From contig NZ_JACHGH010000012.1 of assembly GCF_014207435.1 (NCBI RefSeq), forward strand, positions 43,695 through 107,694: DNA of 64,000 nt. Reading direction: 5' to 3'. The notes beneath the pieces were generated by a model that saw only the letters and a list, made by a program, of their open reading frames with translations, did no database searches and was not told the DNA's origin. A program made the position numbers and the translations under genes. Below are positions 59,283-64,000 of the stretch, piece by piece; the stretch's first letter is position 1; every line of letters begins with the position of its first letter. Source of the stretch: Salirhabdus euzebyi. GTDB lineage: Bacteria; Bacillota; Bacilli; Bacillales; Alkalibacillaceae.

Positions 59283-60158
59283 TTAACCGTCACGATGTAA
59301 TGTAAACAGATTAATTTCCGGCTTGCATAAAAAGCGATACGGTAATCTTGTCGTTCCAATTCCCCTTGTAACGAATAGTTGTAGTGGGTTATTTCCAATT
59401 GTATAGTTGCCTTCTACATACTTTTCTGCAAAAGGAGGTGTGACAACATAGCCGATGAAAGGTATTTGGATTTGTCCTCCATGACTATGTCCAGAAAATT
59501 GCACATCTACTGGAAATGCTTTTGTTAAATCTGCGAAATCTGGCTCGTGACACATTAAAACAGTAAATTTATCCGTGTCTACATTAGATAATGTTTGGTC
59601 AAGGCTAGGTCTCCCGAGCATAACGTCATCAAGTCCAGCTAAATTGAATGTTGTATCATCTTTTACAATTTGTGTGGATTCGTTCATTAAAAGGCGAAAT
59701 TGACTTAACTCCATGACCTTTTTGATTGTCTCCGTACCATAACCTCCATGATCATGGTTGCCATAAACCCAATACTTTCCGAAAGGTGCATTTATATTGG
59801 ATAAAATACGAATGCATGTCTCATACTCCTGCATGGATAATTGTCTTGGATCATCAACCAGATCACCGGTAAATAAGACAAGGTCAGGTTTTTGACTATT
59901 AATTTCTGTTATTAAGTCATTAAGCTGATCGAGGGTATAATGAAATCCTAAATGAGTATCACCAAATAATAGTATGTTAAAACCGTCAAAAGCTTGGGGG
60001 ATTTTAGGGGATACTATTTTCTCCCGTTTAACATTAATAAGGGACGGTTCGATATGTTTTGCATAATAATATGTGCCCCCACCTACTCCAAACAAACCGA
60101 AAAAACTATAAATGAAACGCTTCAAGAAAGAGCGCCTACTAATTGATTTTCTTGCCAT
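59283..60158 (-). CDS. ykuE: Metallophosphoesterase YkuE, Tat-exported
   Basis: 291 aa from ATG 60158 (AAGGATG upstream). Twin-arginine signal SRRSFLKR followed by a hydrophobic stretch predicts Tat export, as shown for B. subtilis YkuE. Metal motifs in order: FGDTHLGF (~62-69), LFTGDLVDD (~90-98), GNHDHGGYG (~129-137), CHEPDF, GHSHGGQIQIPF (~218-229). Calcineurin-like phosphoesterase at the cell wall. Confidence 0.9.
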   Translation of the reverse strand: MARKSISRRSFLKRFIYSFFGLFGVGGGTYYYAKHIEPSLINVKREKIVSPKIPQAFDGFNILLFGDTHLGFHYTLDQLNDLITEINSQKPDLVLFTGDLVDDPRQLSMQEYETCIRILSNINAPFGKYWVYGNHDHGGYGTETIKKVMELSQFRLLMNESTQIVKDDTTFNLAGLDDVMLGRPSLDQTLSNVDTDKFTVLMCHEPDFADLTKAFPVDVQFSGHSHGGQIQIPFIGYVVTPPFAEKYVEGNYTIGNNPLQLFVTRGIGTTRLPYRFLCKPEINLFTLHRDG

Positions 60159-60315
60159 ATTTTTCATCCTTGATTAAATAGTTATCTATTCTAGAGTTAT
60201 TCATACCAAAAAGCTAGTACTTGCATTATATCACCTAAGGGCTTTTTGGAATAGAAAACTCTTTTAAAGGATTTTTAGCATTAGTATGGAAAATTTATAG
60301 AAAGGGGTGAAAATT

Positions 60316-61083
60316 ATGAATAAAAGAGTAGTAATAATAACTGGTGGTTCTAGCGGAATGGGAAAGTACATGGCCCAAAAGTTTGCTCATGAAGGTGCAA
60401 ATGTCGTTATTACTGGTCGTGATGAAGATAAGTTGCAAAAAGCAAAGGCTGAAATTCAACAAGGAAAAGATGTCTCTGTTCATACGATTGCAATGGATGT
60501 AAGAAAACCTGAAGATGTTGAACGGATGGTTCAGGAGACAATTGATACTTTCGGAACGATAGATAGTTTGGTAAATAATGCAGCAGGAAATTTTATTGTT
60601 CCAGCAGAAAAGCTGTCCGTTAATGGATGGAATGCTGTAATAGATATAGTTTTAAATGGAACTTTCTATTGCACAAGAGCTGTAGGGAATTATTGGATAG
60701 AAAATGGAAAGAAGGGTTCTATACTTAATATGGTTGCTACTTATGCTTGGGGAGCAGGTGCAGGTGTAGCACATTCTGCTGCAGCTAAAGCAGGTGTACT
60801 TTCATTAACACGCACCCTTGCTATTGAGTGGGGAACTAAATACGGTATCCGATCAAATGCTATAGCTCCAGGACCTATTGATCGAACAGGTGGTGCAGAA
60901 AAGTTGTGGGAGTCTGAGGAAGCAGCGAAAAGAACATTGAAATCTGTCCCATTGGGAAGGTTAGGGGAACCAGAGGAAATTGCTGAATTAGCCTACTTTA
61001 TGCTATCAGATAAAGCCTCGTACATGAATGGAGAAGTAGTAACATTAGATGGAGGACAATGGTTAAATAAGTTTCCATTTTAA
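60316..61083 (+). CDS. fadH: 2,4-dienoyl-CoA reductase
   Basis: 255 aa from ATG 60316 (GGGGTG upstream; GTG 60307 is the ribosome site). SDR fold: TGGSSGMGKYMAQKFAHEGA (~7-27), NNAAGNF (~86), VATYAWGAG with Ser/Thr, then SAAAKAGVLS with Lys (Tyr replaced, as in this DECR subgroup), and TLDGGQWL. YkuF/FadH of B. subtilis. NADPH reduction of dienoyl-CoA in unsaturated fatty acid oxidation. Confidence 0.92.
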   Translation: MNKRVVIITGGSSGMGKYMAQKFAHEGANVVITGRDEDKLQKAKAEIQQGKDVSVHTIAMDVRKPEDVERMVQETIDTFGTIDSLVNNAAGNFIVPAEKLSVNGWNAVIDIVLNGTFYCTRAVGNYWIENGKKGSILNMVATYAWGAGAGVAHSAAAKAGVLSLTRTLAIEWGTKYGIRSNAIAPGPIDRTGGAEKLWESEEAAKRTLKSVPLGRLGEPEEIAELAYFMLSDKASYMNGEVVTLDGGQWLNKFPF

Positions 61084-61131
61084 GCAAAAGGGGTTCTAAA
61101 GATAGTGCAATACTTTGGAACTCCAAAAATT

Positions 61132-61770
61132 TTATACAACCACATAAAAAAGTATAGCGAAGTAGTGAAAAGCACTTTCAAACAAAACGCAAACATGCCA
61201 GATGGCATGATGATAAGGAAAACCACGCCATAAATAAAAAATGGTCCCGATGGAATAACAAATACCGCCGATTACTAATAGGAAAACGCCTTTTAATTCT
61301 AGGGAAGATATTAGAGGTTCCCAAGCAATAACCACTAACCATCCAAGTAATATATAAATGAATGTTGTGAAGAACATAAACTTTCTTAAAAAGAAAATTT
61401 TAAAAACGATTCCAATGAGTGCAATACTCCATACAAGGATAAACAATGTCCATTTCACTGTTCCTTCGAGCAATAACAAGGTAATAGGTGTATAGCAGCC
61501 AGCTATGAATAGAAAGATTGAGGAATGATCTAATAGAAGGAAGATTTCTTTTCGTTTTTTATTCTTTACAGTGTGTACGATAGTGGAGGACATATACATC
61601 AAAATCATTGTCATACCGTAAATAATAACAGAAAAAAGCCCCCATACATTTCCCTTTTCCCTTGCATATGAAATAAGAATGGTTATTGCAATCAAGCTAA
61701 GTAATGCTCCGATTGCATGGGTTAATGCATTTGCAAATTCTTCTTTTTGCGTATACGTATAACTACTCAT
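61132..61770 (-). CDS. Hemolysin III family (PAQR) protein
   Basis: 212 aa, seven helices. Marks: EEFANALTHAIGALLS (~10-25), YMSSTIVHTVKNKKRKEIFL, DHSSIFLFIAGCYTPI (~81-96), WRGFPYHHAIWHVCVLFESAFHYFAI with the metal-ligand histidines (~185-203). PAQR-type hydrolase fold; named hemolysin III historically (YplQ in B. subtilis). Substrate unclear. Confidence 0.92.
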   Translation of the reverse strand: MSSYTYTQKEEFANALTHAIGALLSLIAITILISYAREKGNVWGLFSVIIYGMTMILMYMSSTIVHTVKNKKRKEIFLLLDHSSIFLFIAGCYTPITLLLLEGTVKWTLFILVWSIALIGIVFKIFFLRKFMFFTTFIYILLGWLVVIAWEPLISSLELKGVFLLVIGGICYSIGTIFYLWRGFPYHHAIWHVCVLFESAFHYFAILFYVVV

Positions 61771-61953
61771 TCTTAAATGCCTCGTTTCATATAATAATCC
61801 CTATTTATGATGATTCAAAAAAAAACCTCTATTCCTTTTTTGTTAAAAACCTCTCCTATTTCCTGACATACTGATAGCACCAAAAAATACTACCTTCATA
61901 AACTGTATTAAAGTTGGTTCCAAGGATTCCGTAGATGCAGGTAGGTGAGGAGA

Positions 61954-62085
61954 ATGTACTTTTATTGTAGCCATTGTTATGTCATGACAAAGTGTAACTT
62001 AGGGTGTACTTTATGTGGTAGTAAAGATATAAAGCCTATTGAAATCAATGTTCATTACCAAAAAAAAGATAAGCCTAAATTGTAA
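61954..62085 (+). CDS. 43-aa zinc-ribbon-like protein
   Basis: MYFYCSHCYVMTKCNLGCTL, CGSKDIKPIEINVHYQKKDK, PKL. Two CxxC pairs (C5/C8 and C18/C21) plus C14 form a likely zinc site. GGTGAGGAGA ribosome site directly upstream. No family recognised; too short for usual ORF listings. Confidence 0.55.
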   Translation: MYFYCSHCYVMTKCNLGCTLCGSKDIKPIEINVHYQKKDKPKL

Positions 62086-62353
62086 TATATGTTTAAAAAG
62101 ATAAAACGTATCTTGTACTTGTAGTATTTATAAGTTGTAATATGTTAAAATGTATTTGGAGTTATTTCTATACTATCTACAAATGTATAAGATGAGTGGA
62201 CGATAGTACTAGAAAGACAATGCTACCGCTTCCAGGTCCCGCACTAAAAGTAAAGGATTAAAAAATCACTTTCCCTTTACAACTAGCCCAAGTTTTTCAA
62301 AAAAAATAGTAGTCAAAGAAATACTCCTGTGCTGCTAGAAGGAGTGACAAGCG
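62086..62353. other. Intergenic, no gene seen
   Basis: About 270 bases. Only AGAAGGAGTGAC, the ribosome site of darB, was identified. Confidence 0.4.
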
Positions 62354-62809
62354 ATGTTCAGCATTCAAAGCACAGAAATTAGAGATGTCACTGTTGGTGA
62401 CTTAATGATTTCTTCAGAAAAGGTTGCACACGTACAAACACAAAACCCATTAGAACATGCATTACTAGTCCTAGTTAAAACCGGATATTCAGCAGTTCCC
62501 GTATTAAATGCACAATCCCATTTTAAAGGAATAGTAAGTAAAACAATGATTATTGACAGTATATTAGGCATAGAACGATTTGAAGTGGAAAAGCTTTCCC
62601 AATCCACTGTACAAGAAGTAATGGATTCGGAAGTTCCTACACTTCATCGGGACGATGGGTTTATGAAAGCATTGAAATTAGCAATAAACCATCCGTTTAT
62701 TTGTGTAGTTGATGAGAATGGTTATTTTGACGGTATTCTCACTAGGCGCGCTATTTTAAAGAAGTTAAATCGTCACCTACATGAGAACAACCAAAGTAAT
62801 GCAACTTGA
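62354..62809 (+). CDS. darB: CBS-domain c-di-AMP-binding protein DarB (CbpB/YkuL)
   Basis: 151 aa. Two CBS units: 13-65 (VGDLMISSEKVAHVQTQNPL, YSAVPVLNAQSHFKGIVS) and 80-140 (VQEVMDSEVPTLHRDDGFMK, HPFICVVDENGYFDGILTRR). In B. subtilis this protein, free of c-di-AMP, stimulates Rel and pyruvate carboxylase. Followed by a terminator and the third 96-bp repeat, then dapH. Confidence 0.9.
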   Translation: MFSIQSTEIRDVTVGDLMISSEKVAHVQTQNPLEHALLVLVKTGYSAVPVLNAQSHFKGIVSKTMIIDSILGIERFEVEKLSQSTVQEVMDSEVPTLHRDDGFMKALKLAINHPFICVVDENGYFDGILTRRAILKKLNRHLHENNQSNAT

Positions 62810-62837
62810 AATGTTGGCTAATGCCAGCATTTTTTTA
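62810..62837 (+). terminator. Terminator of darB
   Basis: AATGTTGGC/GCCAGCATT, loop TAAT, T7. Confidence 0.85.
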
Positions 62838-62841
62838 TTTT

Positions 62842-62937
62842 ACTTTAAGAAAATTTAATGTTGTTAAAGGATTAAAGTATAAGAAAAACTAAGGCTTTCG
62901 CCATAAGGACTTGGTGACAAGCCAAGTTTTTCTAATG
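62842..62937 (+). repeat. 96-bp double-hairpin repeat, copy 3
   Basis: ACTTTAAGAAAA to CTAATG. Reads CTTGGTGAC where copies 1 and 2 have CTTGGCGAC; the change makes a G-U pair with CGCC. Confidence 0.85.
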
Positions 62938-63046
62938 TTTTGCTAGTAATATCATGACTCGTTGATTTGAGGGTATAATATTACTTGTCATATAGAATAA
63001 GATTTTGATACAGTAAAGGAGAAAACTATTAAAAGAGGTGTAGACG

Positions 63047-63769
63047 ATGAAAATGATGGATGCAAATGAAATTATTCAATTTATTTCAAACAGTAAAAAA
63101 TCAACTCCTGTTAAAGTTTATATAAAAGGTACAGGATTAAAAGAAATTGATTTTGGTTCTGATGTACAAGCTTTTGTGGAAACATCAACAGGTACTTTAT
63201 TTGGAGAATGGAAGGTAATTCAAGACCTTTTAAAAGTACATAGTGAAAAAATTACGGACTATGTAGTAGAAAACGACCGTAGAAATTCTGCCATTCCATT
63301 ATTGGACCTTAAAGGAATTAATGCTCGCATTGAGCCAGGAGCTATCATTCGTGACCAAGTAGAAATTGGTGATGGCGCAGTCATTATGATGGGCGCTAGT
63401 ATTAATATAGGTTCTGTTGTAGGTGCGGGAACTATGATTGATATGAACGTCGTTCTTGGCGGTAGAGCAACAGTAGGTAAAAACTGTCACATAGGTGCAG
63501 GGTCTGTACTTGCAGGTGTTATTGAACCACCTTCTGCTAAGCCAGTTGTCATTGAGGATGATGTCGTAGTAGGGGCAAACGCAGTTATTTTAGAAGGCGT
63601 AACTGTTGGTAAAGGCGCAGTAGTCGCTGCAGGGGCTATTGTAACGGAAGATGTACCTTCTAATACAGTTGTAGCAGGTACTCCAGCAAGAGTTATTAAA
63701 GAAATTGATGACAAAACAAGATCTAAAACAGAGATTAAACAAGAGTTAAGAAAACTAAATGACGAGTAA
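63047..63769 (+). CDS. dapH: Tetrahydrodipicolinate N-acetyltransferase DapH
   Basis: 240 aa, near-identical in pattern to B. subtilis DapH (YkuQ): [20 protein letters not shown] start, [20 protein letters not shown] (~73-92), then left-handed beta-helix hexapeptide repeats from ~98 ([40 protein letters not shown]). Acetylates tetrahydrodipicolinate on the acetyl branch of lysine/DAP synthesis; PatA (51.3 kb) acts next. AGAGGTG ribosome site. Confidence 0.97.
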   Translation: MKMMDANEIIQFISNSKKSTPVKVYIKGTGLKEIDFGSDVQAFVETSTGTLFGEWKVIQDLLKVHSEKITDYVVENDRRNSAIPLLDLKGINARIEPGAIIRDQVEIGDGAVIMMGASINIGSVVGAGTMIDMNVVLGGRATVGKNCHIGAGSVLAGVIEPPSAKPVVIEDDVVVGANAVILEGVTVGKGAVVAAGAIVTEDVPSNTVVAGTPARVIKEIDDKTRSKTEIKQELRKLNDE

Positions 63770-63777
63770 TAACCACT

Positions 63778-63808
63778 AGCAGGAGGATAAAAACTCCTGC
63801 TTTTTTTC
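63778..63808 (+). terminator. Terminator after dapH
   Basis: AGCAGGAG/CTCCTGCT, T7. It would end the transcript before any ykuR-like gene, which in B. subtilis follows dapH. Confidence 0.85.
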
Positions 63809-63870
63809 CATTCGCTTTTTTAGAATTAGGCTTTTAACAAAAGATTGTTGTTATTTTTCGATGTTGATAG

Positions 63871-64000
63871 AAAATGCGACGTAACTTGATGTGTGCGAAT
63901 CCAAACGCTACGGAAATACACTACGCTTTCCACGGGCTCGCGCTGAGCCTCCTCACTCGCAAAGATCGCTCGCTGTGGGGTCTCAACGTCTTCGCTGTCC
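63871..64000 (-). repeat. Terminal-inverted-repeat element, copy D (cut by window end)
   Basis: Begins AAAATGCGACGTAACTTGA, a variant of the 19-bp terminal repeat, and continues with CTACGGAAATACACTACGC, CACGGGCTCGCGCTGAGCC, GTGGGGTCTCAACGTCTTCG. It is the inverse of copy B and uninterrupted. Confidence 0.75.

Overview
The window reads as one stretch of a low-GC, spore-forming Bacillaceae chromosome of the Bacillus/Oceanobacillus/Virgibacillus type. Support comes from a CotY/CotZ spore-coat gene, a YjcZ-type spore protein, a KinB-like kinase, two Spo0E-like phosphatases, a SpoIID-domain protein, Ku/LigD end joining, and a right-hand block (ykyB, ykuE, fadH/ykuF, darB/ykuL, dapH/ykuQ) that matches the B. 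subtilis yku neighbourhood as remembered. The species cannot be named from sequence alone. No rRNA, tRNA, CRISPR array or prophage was seen.

Layout. 1-6.6 kb: partial cotZ, a broken SCO gene, a hydrolase/aminopeptidase pair and a sirtuin/nitroreductase/lipoprotein operon. 6.6-8.3 kb: an IS3-family element sitting inside the loop of a terminator hairpin. 8.3-15.8 kb: MFS transporter, divergent ku/ligD, a methyltransferase, an RsgA paralogue behind a short leader ORF with two competing hairpins, and an acetyltransferase. 16-22.3 kb: KinB-like kinase, MFS, PlsY, SpoIID-domain and GrpB proteins. 22.7-25.7 kb: a coiled-coil membrane protein and a ZorA/ZorB-like proton-channel plus OmpA-domain pair with no Zorya effector genes nearby. 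25.7-30.1 kb: amidohydrolase, AI-2E-type transporter, and a second IS3-family element inserted in a dispersed repeat. 30.4-41 kb: CapA, membrane proteins, a papain-like protein, an S-box riboswitch in front of an unknown gene, a DsbA/FrnE gene whose first active-site cysteine codon is TGA, and a TetR/MFS operon with tandem operators. 41-49.6 kb: MITE-like repeat, YwpF, KtrD, a PAS-GGDEF-EAL protein, a zinc-ribbon/HtrA-like pair and a DUF1659/DUF2922/YvrJ trio. 49.6-64 kb: signal peptidase, Spo0E-like pair, PatA, Fbp-like protein, Ric with an FNR-type promoter, an ECF sigma/DUF4179 unit, YbjQ and the yku block ending in dapH.

Shared themes. Sporulation and stationary-phase genes (cotZ, yjcZ, spo0E, kinB-like, ku/ligD) are scattered through the window, two with sigma-K-like promoters. 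Redox and metal genes are frequent (two SCO copies, nitroreductase, FrnE plus flavoprotein, Ric, Fbp). Three repeat families occur: a 96-bp double hairpin (three copies downstream of genes), a larger element with terminal inverted repeats, and a single 'gtctagctcc' repeat. The most unusual items are the orphan ZorAB-like pair, the TGA at the FrnE CxxC, the rsgA leader, the FNR promoter folded into a terminator, and the IS in a terminator loop.
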